DNA of 64,000 bases from Bin87 sp965204395 (GCA_965204395.1 OZ241987.1:868001-932000), one strand, 5' to 3'; positions 37,887 to 47,399 are shown, numbered from the stretch's first letter. Notes: a model not told the origin generated them from the sequence alone. A program made the numbers and translations.

Positions 37887-38654
37887 ATGGATACGCTGGA
37901 AGACCTGGCTCAACACGTCAGAGATTGTACCGATTGTCCCCTTCACCTTTCGCGGACCAACGCCGTGCCCGGCGAAGGACCCGCGAACGCCGAGATCCTT
38001 TTCATCGGGGAAGGGCCAGGTTTTCATGAAGACCGCCAGGGCCGTCCATTCGTAGGTCCCGCCGGTAACTTTCTCGAAGAATTGCTCCAATCCATCGGAA
38101 TGACCAGGGATCAGGTATATATCGCCAATATGGTCAAATGCCGTCCGCCCAACAACCGGGACCCCGCCCCCAGCGAGATTTCCGCGTGCAGCAAATTCCT
38201 GGATCGCCAGATTGAACTCATCGACCCACTGTTGATCGTAACTTTGGGTCGGTTTTCCATGTCGCGTTTTTTCCCGGGACAAAGCATCAGTCGCGTAAGG
38301 GGGCGTTTGCGGCCGGCCGCCGGCCGTCAGATATTCCCGATCATGCACCCGGCCGCCGGGCTCCGTCGCCAGGAAATGCGCGCCGCCATCGAAGAAGATT
38401 TCGCCAAGGTCCCCGGTTTGCTGGACGTGTTGCGTATGCAGGCCGAACCCGCATCAACCGCTGAGATCCACGAAGAACCCGCGGACTATGCAGTTGAGCA
38501 GTCGTCGCCGTCGTTGTGGGACATGGCTCCCAGCCCTCCCGGCAGCGCCTCTTCCGATGCTCCACCAATCGAGCGTCCCGAAGAACCTGCTGAACCGTCT
38601 ATGGATGCGCCGCCGGCGGATGAACCACCCCCCGGCCAGCAGCGACTTTTCTGA
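37887..38654 (+). CDS. Uracil-DNA glycosylase, family 4 (iron-sulfur type)
   Basis: 255 residues from ATG at 37887 (AGGA six bases upstream). The N-terminal CTDCPLHLSRTNAVPGEG plus later VKCRPPNNRDP and SACSKF supply four cysteines for a 4Fe-4S cluster. The active-site region is FIGEGPGFHEDRQGRPFVGPAG; the second is IMHPAAGLR. Removes uracil from DNA. The C-terminal 75 residues are a Pro/Glu-rich tail of low complexity not part of the enzyme core. The RNase J gene starts 11 bases after the stop. Confidence 0.92.
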   Translation: MDTLEDLAQHVRDCTDCPLHLSRTNAVPGEGPANAEILFIGEGPGFHEDRQGRPFVGPAGNFLEELLQSIGMTRDQVYIANMVKCRPPNNRDPAPSEISACSKFLDRQIELIDPLLIVTLGRFSMSRFFPGQSISRVRGRLRPAAGRQIFPIMHPAAGLRRQEMRAAIEEDFAKVPGLLDVLRMQAEPASTAEIHEEPADYAVEQSSPSLWDMAPSPPGSASSDAPPIERPEEPAEPSMDAPPADEPPPGQQRLF

Positions 38655-38665
38655 CGGGCTCTAGC

Positions 38666-40348
38666 GTGTCCACTCGTCCTTTCGCCACTCCGTCTGACGG
38701 CACGTCTCTGCGCGTGGTGCCGCTGGGAGGTCTGGGCGAAATCGGCAAGAACATGATGGCCCTCGAGTGCGGTGAGGACATCATCGTCATCGATTGCGGC
38801 ATCCAGTTTCCCTCTGAGGACATGCCGGGCGTCGACCTCATCATCCCGGACGTGTCATATCTCACGGCCCGTGCCGACCGCGTGCGTGGCATCCTTATCA
38901 CCCACGGCCATGAGGACCATATTGGCGCGCTGCCTTACATCCTTCCCGACCTGGAGGTCCCGGTGTACGCGCCAGGCCTGGCCCACGGGTTGATCCAGGT
39001 CAAACTTCACGAGCGCCGCCGCACTCGCGACATGGTCGTCCATGCCATCGAACCGGAGCAGCCAATTTCGTTCGGCGATAATTTCATCGCCACCTGGTTC
39101 CGGGTGTGCCACAGCATCCCTGATGCTATGGGCATCTTCGTGGAAACACCGCTTGGTCCGATCATTCACACCGGCGATTTCAAGATCGATCACACCCCGG
39201 TGGATGGACACACCATCGACCTACCAGCCCTGGCCGCTCGCGGTTCCGATGGTGTGCTGCTCCTGTTTTCCGATTCCACTTACGCCGAACTGCCCGGATA
39301 CACCCCGTCCGAGCAGGTGATGGGTTCCGCCCTCGACCGCGCCATGGCCGACGCCTCCGGCCGCGTCATCATCGCCACGTTTGCATCCCTGATCAGCCGG
39401 GTCCAGCAGGTGATCACTGCCGCCGAGAAGCACGGGCGCAAGGTCGCGTTTGTCGGCCGCAGCATGGTCGCCAACGTGCAGATGGCCACCGAAATGGGCT
39501 ATTTGAACGCGCGCTCCGGAACCGTCATTCCGGTGCGGGAAGCCGACCATTGGGCGCCCAACCGGGTGGTCCTGATGACCACCGGCAGCCAGGGCGAGCC
39601 CACCTCCGCCCTGGTGCGCATCGCCAACGGCGAGAGTCGCGACGTCGAGCTCATGGAGGGCGACACGGTCATAATCTCGGCGACCCCCATCCCGGGCAAC
39701 GAGCGCGCCGTGAGCCAGACCATCGACAACCTATTCCGGCAGGGAGCCAACGTGCTTTACGACCGGATCGCGCCGGTTCACGTCCATGGACACGCCAGCC
39801 AGGAAGAGCTCAAGCTGATGCTCAACATCACCCGGCCCAGGTATTTCGTGCCCGTCCACGGTGAGTTCCGCCACCTGCGCGCCCATGCCCAACTGGCCTG
39901 GGAATTGAACGTCGCGCGCGACGGCATCTTCGTGCTGGAGGATGGCGACATCCTCGAGATCGACGACAATGGCGCGGCAGTCGTTGATTCCATACCCGCC
40001 GGTCACATCTACCTCGACGGCCTCACCGCGATGGAGTCCGATTCCTCGGTCCTGCGCGAACGCAGGTCGTTGGCGCACGACGGAGTCGTGGTGGTTTGCG
40101 CCGGGATGAATCAGCGAGGCGAAATCATAGGGCCGGTGCAGGTGGCGGCCAGCGGTTTCATGGAGCAGCACGACCTGCCCGACGCTTTTCGTGGCCTCGC
40201 CGAATTGGTAGAAATGGAAATGGCCGGTATCCCCTTCGTGAATAATCAGGAGTCGGCCCGGGGAAAAATCCGCAAAGTTGCGCGCCAGTTCCTCCGCAGC
40301 AACCTCAACAAACGTCCTATGATAATCCCGGTAATCCTGGACACCTGA
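38666..40348 (+). CDS. rnj: Ribonuclease J
   Basis: 560 residues. Metallo-beta-lactamase/beta-CASP nuclease. Motif 2 ITHGHEDHIGALPY supplies zinc ligands; the start is LRVVPLGGLGEIGKNMM; the beta-CASP region has TTGSQGEPTSALVRIA; VHVHGHASQEELKLM follows and the C-terminal domain ends about residue 560. Degrades and matures RNA with endo- and 5'-exonuclease activity. Start is a GTG at 38666. Followed by a hairpin terminator. Confidence 0.95.
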   Translation: MSTRPFATPSDGTSLRVVPLGGLGEIGKNMMALECGEDIIVIDCGIQFPSEDMPGVDLIIPDVSYLTARADRVRGILITHGHEDHIGALPYILPDLEVPVYAPGLAHGLIQVKLHERRRTRDMVVHAIEPEQPISFGDNFIATWFRVCHSIPDAMGIFVETPLGPIIHTGDFKIDHTPVDGHTIDLPALAARGSDGVLLLFSDSTYAELPGYTPSEQVMGSALDRAMADASGRVIIATFASLISRVQQVITAAEKHGRKVAFVGRSMVANVQMATEMGYLNARSGTVIPVREADHWAPNRVVLMTTGSQGEPTSALVRIANGESRDVELMEGDTVIISATPIPGNERAVSQTIDNLFRQGANVLYDRIAPVHVHGHASQEELKLMLNITRPRYFVPVHGEFRHLRAHAQLAWELNVARDGIFVLEDGDILEIDDNGAAVVDSIPAGHIYLDGLTAMESDSSVLRERRSLAHDGVVVVCAGMNQRGEIIGPVQVAASGFMEQHDLPDAFRGLAELVEMEMAGIPFVNNQESARGKIRKVARQFLRSNLNKRPMIIPVILDT

Positions 40349-40389
40349 CGGCAACCTGACTACCGCAACAACGCGACCCTCACTTTCAA

Positions 40390-40414
40390 CGCCGCTGACA
40401 CACAGCGGCGCTCT
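40390..40414 (+). terminator. Probable terminator after RNase J
   Basis: 8-bp GC-rich stem (40390-40397 with 40403-40410), 5-nt loop ACACA, followed by CTCTT. The U-tract is weak. Confidence 0.5.
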
Positions 40415-40456
40415 TGGTTAACCGCCATCCACGGTGTTCCCAACTGGAGGATCACT

Positions 40457-42583
40457 ATGTCTGCCTTTGCGGTAACCGGCGATCATGGTCCCAACCTGTT
40501 CCGGTTGGCGATCGAGTTCACGATCCTTTCAATGGCGGCCGTGGTCGTGGCCGCGCTCGCCTGGTTCGTTCCCCCTCTCAGGGAGTGGTTGACTCAGACC
40601 CTGGCTTTCGGTTGGCTGCCCGCCGGGGTGTATGCCACGGCCGCCCTGTTGGTCTTGCTCCATCGCCCCCTCAACCTGTTCACCGGATGGCGCTGGTGGC
40701 TGGCCGCGGCATTGTTCGTGGGCATATTGATCGGCGCAGCCGGCTTCGTCCGAGGCGAAAGCGGCCCCTTGTACGCCTACGGTATGTCCGGAGCCTGGGG
40801 CTACGCCCTGACCGGCGGCAACGCAGTCGTCGCCATACTGGAGTTCGCCGTAGCCGCGGCCCTCATTGGGCTGCTGGTGATACCCCACTCCATTCGTTGG
40901 TATTGGACGGCCGCCCGTTATGCCATTGCCGGCCTTTGGATTGCAACGGTGGCTGTCGCCAGGGTTCTGGCAGTCGCCGGCCGCTTGTTCTTCGCAGCCA
41001 TGGTCGCTGCTGCGCGGGGTACCGCCGCTCTCATCAACGCTCGCCGGGGAAGCGGGTCAGAGCCTAAGCAAAAAGCGCCCAAAAAACCAAAGCAACATAA
41101 ACCGGAATCCTCAGAACCGGAAACCACCCCATCTCCGTTGCCCACTCCCAACTCCGGCAGTGGTTGGCAGTTGCCGCCCGTCGACATCCTTGCCCCGGCC
41201 GAACCCCACCAGATGGACCAATCCGCCATATCGGGAATGTCCGACGACATCAAGGAGGCCCTATCCGAGCACGGGGTGTACGTCGATATTGAGGACGTGA
41301 AAGCAGGCCCAAGGGTGATCCGATTCGGCCTCGTGCCCGGATACGTGCCGCAGAAGACTGGTCGCGATGGTTCGCCTGCCAAGCAGCGACCCAGTCGCGT
41401 CCGCGTTGGCGACATCACCAAGCAGCAGAAGGACCTCGCGCTGGCCCTCAAGAGCCCCTACATCCGCATCATCGAAACGCCCGAACCCGGCGAAGGTTTG
41501 GTCGGCCTCGAAGTCCCCAATCCGACGCCCGGCAAAGTGCTGATGCGGTCAATCATTGAGGGGCAGGATTTCGGAAAGATCGTCCAAAAAGGAGGCCTCG
41601 CGTTCGCGCTGGGCGAAGACGCGGGCGGAGCATCCCTGGTGCTGGACCTGGCCGCCATGCCGCACCTGCTCATCGCCGGCGCCACCGGATCCGGCAAGAG
41701 CGTCTGCATCAACTCCCTGGTGGCCTCTCTTCTGATGACCCGGCCCCCCGACGAACTGCGCATGATCATGGTCGATCCCAAGCGCGTTGAACTCACGCCT
41801 TTCAACGGAATCCCCCACCTCGTCATGCCCGTAATCGTAGAACCCGACGAGGTTCAGCCGGCCCTTCGTGGACTCATCAACGAAATGACCCGTCGCTACA
41901 AGATGATGGAAGACCTGGGCGTCCGCAACATCGCCGGTTATAACGCCAAATCACCCGAACCCATGTCGTTCCTGGTCCTGATCGTGGACGAACTGGCCGA
42001 CCTGATGATGACCGGCGGCCTGGAAGTCGAGCAACAACTCGTCCGGCTGGCCCAATTGGGCCGCGCCGCCGGCATCCACATGGTGCTGGCAACCCAGCGC
42101 CCATCTGTCAAGGTCGTCACCGGCCTGCTCAAGGCCAACGTGCCGGCCCGGGTGGCCTTCGCCGTCGCCTCCCAGGTGGACTCGCGTGTCATCCTGGACT
42201 CGGGCGGCGCAGAAGCCCTCATGGGCAAGGGCGACCTGCTGCTGCTCAACAACGATTTCCCCAAGGCGCGCCGGGGACAGGGCACCCTCGTTTACGACGA
42301 CGAGATGGACCGCCTCATCGATTTCTGGCGGGAGCAGAAGGGCCCGCCATTGCCCAACATCGACCTCGCCGAGGAACTCGATCCGGACGGCGCCGACCCC
42401 GGCGCGGGCGAATCAGGCGGCGAAAACAGTTTCGACGGCAACTATCTCGACCAGGCGCGCGACATCGCCCTGCGCAACCCTCGCGTCACATCGGCCATGC
42501 TAGAGCGGCGGTTCAAAATCCGCAAATCGGTCGCCGACGAAATCATGGACGACTTGCGCGCCGAGGGCCTGGTCATCGGATAG
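40457..42583 (+). CDS. ftsK: FtsK/SpoIIIE-type DNA translocase
   Basis: 708 residues. The N-terminal third has four hydrophobic spans (about residues 10-35, 50-70, 75-95, 115-145), then a short Pro/Lys linker to about 240. The motor has Walker A IAGATGSGKSVCIN and Walker B SFLVLIVDELADLMM with VLATQRPSVKVVTG; the C-terminal gamma winged-helix is the last 70 residues (RNPRVTSAMLERRFKI...). Pumps chromosomal DNA through the division septum. GGAGGATCACT precedes the ATG. It is shorter than E. coli FtsK, as usual in non-proteobacteria. Confidence 0.95.
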   Translation: MSAFAVTGDHGPNLFRLAIEFTILSMAAVVVAALAWFVPPLREWLTQTLAFGWLPAGVYATAALLVLLHRPLNLFTGWRWWLAAALFVGILIGAAGFVRGESGPLYAYGMSGAWGYALTGGNAVVAILEFAVAAALIGLLVIPHSIRWYWTAARYAIAGLWIATVAVARVLAVAGRLFFAAMVAAARGTAALINARRGSGSEPKQKAPKKPKQHKPESSEPETTPSPLPTPNSGSGWQLPPVDILAPAEPHQMDQSAISGMSDDIKEALSEHGVYVDIEDVKAGPRVIRFGLVPGYVPQKTGRDGSPAKQRPSRVRVGDITKQQKDLALALKSPYIRIIETPEPGEGLVGLEVPNPTPGKVLMRSIIEGQDFGKIVQKGGLAFALGEDAGGASLVLDLAAMPHLLIAGATGSGKSVCINSLVASLLMTRPPDELRMIMVDPKRVELTPFNGIPHLVMPVIVEPDEVQPALRGLINEMTRRYKMMEDLGVRNIAGYNAKSPEPMSFLVLIVDELADLMMTGGLEVEQQLVRLAQLGRAAGIHMVLATQRPSVKVVTGLLKANVPARVAFAVASQVDSRVILDSGGAEALMGKGDLLLLNNDFPKARRGQGTLVYDDEMDRLIDFWREQKGPPLPNIDLAEELDPDGADPGAGESGGENSFDGNYLDQARDIALRNPRVTSAMLERRFKIRKSVADEIMDDLRAEGLVIG

Positions 42584-42624
42584 TCGGTAGGGCCGTTCGG
42601 TGATCGGCATGGTTCAACGTAGCC

Positions 42625-42771
42625 CGCTCATCGTGCGGAACGCCCCCAGGTTCGCCTCTGGAGAATCCGCCTCCAGCGGGAGCTTCTCGAACCATGAGGG
42701 CCTCCTTCGACCCGCCACAGGCGGAACCACCAAGGGCGGACCCAAGGGCCTACGGCAGCTCAGGACTGCGG
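42625..42771 (+). repeat. Dispersed intergenic repeat, copy 2
   Basis: A longer relative of the copy at 33049-33149 (which is inverted). Shared blocks include CGCTCATCGTGCGG, TCGAACCATGAGG, CCTTCGACCCGCCACAGGCGG and CTACGGCAGCTCAGGACTG. About 45 extra bases are inserted in two places relative to copy 1. A hairpin with GAAAGGCC...GGCCTTTC follows to about 42820. Confidence 0.6.
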
Positions 42772-42859
42772 ATAGGCAGGGAAATAATGAAAGGCCTGGG
42801 ATAGTAGCAGGGCCTTTCAATTCTCCAGGAAATCCCGTCTATCTGCCCTTTCCCACTGC

Positions 42860-43075
42860 CAATGACACTTCCCCATTGCCTCCACCCTTCTCCCATCTTT
42901 ACCATAGTAACTGGCGCCTCAAATCTGTCTCGCCACCATCCCACGAGCCAACCCCCTCGCCCTAATCACCGCTCTCCCAAACCCGCTCACCCGCCCGCCA
43001 AAACCACCAATATCGCCCCCAAAACCGCCCAATCCTCCCCCATTTGCCCCCACAACCCACCCCAACGTCCTACTC
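42860..43075 (+). other. Strongly C-rich, G-poor noncoding tract with G-quadruplex potential on the minus strand
   Basis: Long runs of C and A with few G. On the minus strand, 43063-43037 reads G4-T-G3-TTGT-G5-CAAAT-G5, matching the G-quadruplex pattern. No gene can be supported from 42584 to 43195, which also holds the dispersed repeat. Short low-complexity TCCTGYTTATCC-like strings are near 43148. Confidence 0.6.
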
Positions 43076-43195
43076 AAATGAACGGAAATAAGAGGATATG
43101 AGCGGGATTTCCCAAAAATCTCCACCATCCCACCCATATACCCAATCCTTTACATCCTGCTCATCCATGAAAAAACTCCCGTCCGAGGCAATCCC

Positions 43196-43528
43196 ATGAC
43201 CGTCTCCCAAATCCGCCGCCGCATCAACGCCATCAAGCGCCGGTTCGCCTCCGAACTCGCCATCATCAAGCTCCGCCGCATCGCCGAATCCGTCTCCGAC
43301 GACTGGGACCCCGACCAACCTCCCGAACCCGCCGACGTCATCGCGCGCGTTGCCAAAGCCGGCTTCCGCCTTCCCACCTTCATGAGCCTCCGCCGCTACC
43401 TGGACGACACCATACGCCAGGGCGACGTCCCCGAGCCTGAATCAATCGTTCTCGACCTGCTCCCCTGGGCCAGCAAAGACCGCTACCGCGCATTCCTCCG
43501 CTGGGACCTACCCGCTCCTGCGCGCTAG
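43196..43528 (+). CDS. Small hypothetical protein, basic
   Basis: 110 residues starting MTVSQIRRRINAIKRRFASELA, helical and rich in Arg/Lys. No family recognised. The ATG has no strong ribosome site. The C-rich codon usage is consistent with coding, and the frame contains a plausible helix-turn pattern, but no domain can be named. It stands alone between long noncoding stretches. Confidence 0.5.
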   Translation: MTVSQIRRRINAIKRRFASELAIIKLRRIAESVSDDWDPDQPPEPADVIARVAKAGFRLPTFMSLRRYLDDTIRQGDVPEPESIVLDLLPWASKDRYRAFLRWDLPAPAR

Positions 43529-43887
43529 CCATGCCCTCAACCCGGTTTACACCGATGATCCAAAGGCCCTAGAGTAGCAGGGCAATCGCGTCTTCAAAAC
43601 AAACGATGCCGGAGCCTGTATTACATTCCGTTTGGTGATAATGACCACACACCTCGTTACCTGAAAGTCCCGGAAACCAGCCCATAACCCCAAAACTCCC
43701 AAATCAAAATATCCTGTCTATCCCGTTCATCCTGTTTATCCCTGTGAATTCACCGTCCGTTATTGCCAATTCCAATGGCGGCGCTGTCGCTCATTAAGAC
43801 GCGATTGCCCTCTAGAGTAGGCCCACTCCCACGACGCGGCTCCAACGGTGGTATGATGCTACGGCGTCTGGCGCCCTTGGAGCCGCA
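43529..43887. other. Noncoding region with low-complexity repeats
   Basis: No supported gene. 43711-43748 is a TCCTGTCTATCC/GTTCATCCTG/TTTATCC-type tandem-like string of a kind found scattered in many bacterial genomes. Another short one is at about 43145. 43560-43580 has a CCCTAGAGTAGCAGGG string resembling the end of the repeat at 42800. Confidence 0.4.
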
Positions 43888-44559
43888 ATGCTGATCGACC
43901 TGCACAACCACACCTACCCGAAATCCGACGACAGTTTCATGTCCCCCGACGAATTGGTCGATACAGCCCGGCTCGCCGGATTGGACGGGGTGTGCATCAC
44001 CGAGCACGATGACTTTTGGTCGTACCACGACACTGCCGAACTCACCAAGCGCCACGGCATCCTGGTGCTACCCGGCGCCGAAATCAACACCGACGCCGGG
44101 CATATCCTCGTATTCGGCCTGCACCGCTACCGGTTCGGGATGCACAAACCCAGCTTCCTCCGGGCCGAAGCCGACAGCCTGGGCGCGGTCCTGATTGCCG
44201 CCCACCCTTACCGTCGACGATACCTGGAAGAACCGGCCAGCGATCCGGCGGTCCGCTCGGAGATGCTGGACCGGGCCGTCGCCGACCCTGATTTCAGGTT
44301 GTTCGACGCGGTCGAATCATTCAACGGACGCGGTTCACGCAACCAGAACCGGTTCGCTCACGATTTGACCCGGAGCCTGGTCCTGCCGAGTGTAGGAGGT
44401 AGCGACGCCCACCGGGTCAACCAGATCGGGACCGCCGCCACCAGATTCCAGCGACGCATCACCTCTCTGGAAGATCTGATCACTGAGATCCGCGCCGGCC
44501 GGATCGAACCCATCGAGTTGTCCACCGCCGCAACAGGACTGCCCATCGCCGCTACGTGA
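43888..44559 (+). CDS. PHP-domain metal-dependent hydrolase
   Basis: 223 residues. Polymerase-and-histidinol-phosphatase fold: LIDLHNHTYPKSDDS (first His pair), LDGVCITEHDD, VLPGAEINTDAGHILVFG, IAAHPYRR, and VGGSDAHRVNQIGTAATRF at the end, supplying the metal-binding histidines and aspartates. Likely a phosphoesterase; substrate unknown. Ends one base before the next ATG, so it is probably co-translated with the ABC ATPase. Confidence 0.85.
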   Translation: MLIDLHNHTYPKSDDSFMSPDELVDTARLAGLDGVCITEHDDFWSYHDTAELTKRHGILVLPGAEINTDAGHILVFGLHRYRFGMHKPSFLRAEADSLGAVLIAAHPYRRRYLEEPASDPAVRSEMLDRAVADPDFRLFDAVESFNGRGSRNQNRFAHDLTRSLVLPSVGGSDAHRVNQIGTAATRFQRRITSLEDLITEIRAGRIEPIELSTAATGLPIAAT

Positions 44560-44560
44560 A

Positions 44561-45535
44561 ATGCCTCCGCTCCTCGAAGTCCAGGACCTTCACGTCGAGT
44601 TTCGCGTGCCCAACGGCGCCGTGCACGCGATCAACGGTGTTTCCTTCTCACAGGAAGAGGAGGAAATCCTCTGCATCGTCGGGGAAAGCGGCGCCGGCAA
44701 GAGCGCCCTCGCCCTCACGCTGATGGGTCTCCTGCCCGACAACGGCGCGATCAAGGGCGGAAGAATACTTTTTGACGGCGTCGACTTGCTGTCTTCCCCA
44801 GAAGACCACCTGCGTGAATTGCGCGGCAAGGCCATGTCCATGGTTTTCCAGGACGCTCAGTCCGCCCTGAACCCGGTCCAGACCATCGGCGCCCAACTCA
44901 CCGAGGTGATCATCACCCATTCGCAGCTCAACCGCCGCGCCGCGGGCCGGGTGTGCCAGGAAATGCTGCGCGAATTGGGAGTGCCTGACCCTCGCCGCAT
45001 CATGGGAGAGTATCCCTTCACCCTCAGCGGAGGACAATGCCAGCGCGTCATGCTCGCCATGGCGATGGTTATGCGGCCCCGACTGCTGATCGCCGACGAA
45101 GTTACCTCCAGCGTCGACGTCACCTTGCAGGCGGAGATACTGGAACGCCTCAAGGGGCTGAGCCGCGACTCCAAATCGGCGATCTTGCTGATAACCCACG
45201 ACATGGGCGTCGTCGCCAATATGGCCCGCCGCGTCGGCGTTATGTATGCCGGCCATCTGGTCGAGTACGCGGATCTGCTGCCCCTGTTCCAGCAGCCCCG
45301 TCATCCCTACACCTGGTCTCTGCTTCAGACCCTCCCGCGTCTGGACGCTGCCGGTCGACGCTTGCAGGCGCTTCGGGGCACCCCACCGGACCTTATCGAC
45401 CTGTCCGAGGAGTGCCCATTCCTGCCCCGTTGCCCGAAAGCGATAAACCAGTGCCGCGTGGAGCCCACTCCTACCCTGCACAAACAATCCACGGGACACT
45501 GGGCAGCCTGCTACAACCCGGTGACCTATTCGTAA
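44561..45535 (+). CDS. Orphan peptide-type ABC transporter ATP-binding protein
   Basis: 324 residues. Walker A GESGAGKS at 41-48; Q-loop FQDAQSALNP; signature LSGGQCQRVMLA; Walker B followed by ADEVTSSVDV, where the usual DEPTTALD has Val in place of Pro. C-terminal cysteine motif CPFLPRCPKAINQC matches OppD. There are no permease or receptor genes next to it. The permease-only transporter at 54844-58793 is a possible partner. Confidence 0.88.
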   Translation: MPPLLEVQDLHVEFRVPNGAVHAINGVSFSQEEEEILCIVGESGAGKSALALTLMGLLPDNGAIKGGRILFDGVDLLSSPEDHLRELRGKAMSMVFQDAQSALNPVQTIGAQLTEVIITHSQLNRRAAGRVCQEMLRELGVPDPRRIMGEYPFTLSGGQCQRVMLAMAMVMRPRLLIADEVTSSVDVTLQAEILERLKGLSRDSKSAILLITHDMGVVANMARRVGVMYAGHLVEYADLLPLFQQPRHPYTWSLLQTLPRLDAAGRRLQALRGTPPDLIDLSEECPFLPRCPKAINQCRVEPTPTLHKQSTGHWAACYNPVTYS

Positions 45536-45539
45536 CCTG

Positions 45540-45944
45540 CTAAGCGGGCGCGGTTTGCCGCAAAGGTTCTATGATTACGTCACCGCCTTCACGAAAATCT
45601 ATGGCCAAGCGGCAGTTGTTGAGGAGCATATTTCCAATCAGAGGTTTATCGTCAGTCTCATGCACCGGCACGACGCGGGGTTGGCCAAACCAGGATACAG
45701 CCGCACCATAAATCCGTACACTAATCCTCCCGGCCGCCAGTCTGACCAGCCGTTCGTCCTGATAGGTCAAGCCAAGTTCTTGTACGATCTGGTTTGGCAG
45801 AGCCAACGCGCCTGTGAATGCGGTATCGACAACTGCCGTTACCGTTGTAAATTCGAGATTCACTCCAGCGATTGCGACTTCAACTTCAGGTTCCCAGAAG
45901 GTAACCGGGCCATCACCTCCTGTTTGCCTGACCATCCCTCTCAT
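45540..45944 (-). CDS. Clan AA retropepsin-like aspartic protease
   Basis: 134 residues from ATG at 45944. The motif AVVDTAFTGALALP (D-T-A replacing D-T/S-G) near residues 31-44 and the C-terminal GNMLLNNCRLAIDFREG strand are those of small single-domain retropepsin-like proteases. The frame stays open to 46049 but that part overlaps the neighbour gene. Ends 4 bases from the convergent ABC ATPase. A second similar protease is at 49051. Confidence 0.6.
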   Translation of the reverse strand: MRGMVRQTGGDGPVTFWEPEVEVAIAGVNLEFTTVTAVVDTAFTGALALPNQIVQELGLTYQDERLVRLAAGRISVRIYGAAVSWFGQPRVVPVHETDDKPLIGNMLLNNCRLAIDFREGGDVIIEPLRQTAPA

Positions 45945-45951
45945 CACGACT

Positions 45952-46284
45952 TTACATCTCCACGGCAAGGTTACTCGGCAAAGTCGGCGGAAAATTCGTT
46001 TGTTTGCGACTTTCGCGCTTACGCGGCAAGGGTTTGATTGGGCCCACAAAGGAAGCTGTTACAGGGTAACCTACCCATTCCCCCCAAGTGTACGCATCCG
46101 GTCGGCGCTCGCGCAAGCGCGTGGTGACGGTAAAGTCGTCTTCTCCGGCGCCGCCTATCTCGTAATCACCGCTCTTCACGTCGATGACTACCATGTGTCC
46201 CCAGTAATGTTCTTCCATCTCGTCGCGAATCTTCTCGTACATGGCTTGACCTATGGCCATCGCCTCCCCTTCCTTGAATTCCAT
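45952..46284 (-). CDS. Small hypothetical protein upstream of the retropepsin
   Basis: 110 residues from ATG at 46284 (MEFKEGEAMAIGQAMYEKIRD). Contains a helix followed by VVIDVKSGDYEIGGAGEDDFTVT strands. Pairs of such a small protein with a clan AA protease gene occur in other bacteria, but I cannot name a family. The frame opens further upstream to 46827, which would overlap holA and is unlikely. Eight bases separate it from the protease start. Confidence 0.55.
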   Translation of the reverse strand: MEFKEGEAMAIGQAMYEKIRDEMEEHYWGHMVVIDVKSGDYEIGGAGEDDFTVTTRLRERRPDAYTWGEWVGYPVTASFVGPIKPLPRKRESRKQTNFPPTLPSNLAVEM

Positions 46285-46352
46285 GGCGCCGACTCCTCGC
46301 GACCCAGAGCAAGTGTGATGCAAATATCGTAACACCATTGTGTGCCCGGCTA

Positions 46353-47354
46353 TCAAGCCCCCGCCAGGTCCGCCACCAGCAATTCCAGCGACACCTCCGG
46401 ATCCAACCGTCCCTGCTTGATCGCCAGGTCGCTTTCCAGCACCCGCTGGTATTTCTGCGAAATCTGCGGCAGCGTCATCCGGCGCGCTTGCCCCAGGGTC
46501 TTGCGCACCACGAAATCGGAATTTGCTCCCATGCGGCGTCCCAAATCGGGCTGCACCACTCCGCGCTCCGTCAAATCCCGCGCCAGCGCAATCAGCCGCA
46601 ACTGCCGCTCGATCATGGCGATGATGTACAGCGGCTCGCGTCCCTCTTCCATCAGTTGCGCCAGCAACCGCAGCGCGTCGCCCGGACGACCGTCCATGAT
46701 CGCGTCCACCGCCGCGAAGATGTTGGCTTCCTGCGCGTACGGAACCAACGCGCGCACGTCCGGCTCCGTAATCTCCCGACCCGTCGCGTAGAGGGACAGT
46801 TTCTCCAGTTCCCGATCCAGCGTCCACAGGTCGTTGCCGATCATCTCAGTGATGGCCTGGATCGCCGGCGGGGTGATCGACCCGGCCCGTTCCTCCACGG
46901 TCCGTTTCACCCATTGACTCAGCCCCTGCCCGGTGGGCGCCGCCTGCTTGTGGACCTGGCAATGCTCGGCCAACGCTCTCAGCAGCGGATTGCTGTCGGC
47001 TACGTCACCATCAACCAGCACCAGCAGCGTGGTGTCCGGCATCTGTGGCACCGCCTCGGCAAGTTGCATCCATCCAGTGCGTGGCGCGGATTGCCGGCGA
47101 CCGGATCTGCCTCTGCCACGTTGACCACCCGTGTTCTCTGCGGTGGCCAGCACGCCCTCGATCTCCACCAACCGCATCGCGTCCAGGAACGGAAGGGAGT
47201 TACAGGCCGCCAATGCCTCAGCCGGCTGCGTCTGCGCTGCCGCCATCCGGTGATGGTTGGAGTCCATCACCTCCGACGCCCCGGCATCCTGGATGACACG
47301 CCTGACTACACCCGCCACGAGGAAACTGTCCCCATAGACTACGTGGGCGGGCAT
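46353..47354 (-). CDS. holA: DNA polymerase III, delta subunit
   Basis: 333 residues. HolA landmarks: VYGDSFLVAGVVRRV at the start, the ATPase-like first domain to about 150, the LDRELEKLSLYA helix near 190, and the terminal EGREPLYIIAMIERQLRLIALARDL region. Delta opens the beta clamp in the clamp loader. The sequence is divergent from E. coli delta, as usual. It is 46 bases from the converging-order methylmalonyl-CoA epimerase gene. Confidence 0.88.
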   Translation of the reverse strand: MPAHVVYGDSFLVAGVVRRVIQDAGASEVMDSNHHRMAAAQTQPAEALAACNSLPFLDAMRLVEIEGVLATAENTGGQRGRGRSGRRQSAPRTGWMQLAEAVPQMPDTTLLVLVDGDVADSNPLLRALAEHCQVHKQAAPTGQGLSQWVKRTVEERAGSITPPAIQAITEMIGNDLWTLDRELEKLSLYATGREITEPDVRALVPYAQEANIFAAVDAIMDGRPGDALRLLAQLMEEGREPLYIIAMIERQLRLIALARDLTERGVVQPDLGRRMGANSDFVVRKTLGQARRMTLPQISQKYQRVLESDLAIKQGRLDPEVSLELLVADLAGA

Positions 47355-47399
47355 GGTAGTTCGTCAGCGCAAATCGTGCGGACTCGAAGCGTGGACCCG

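Noticed and set aside
42600..42965. 121-codon open frame downstream of ftsK
   Set aside because: Lies entirely in the dispersed repeat and C-rich tract; no motif.
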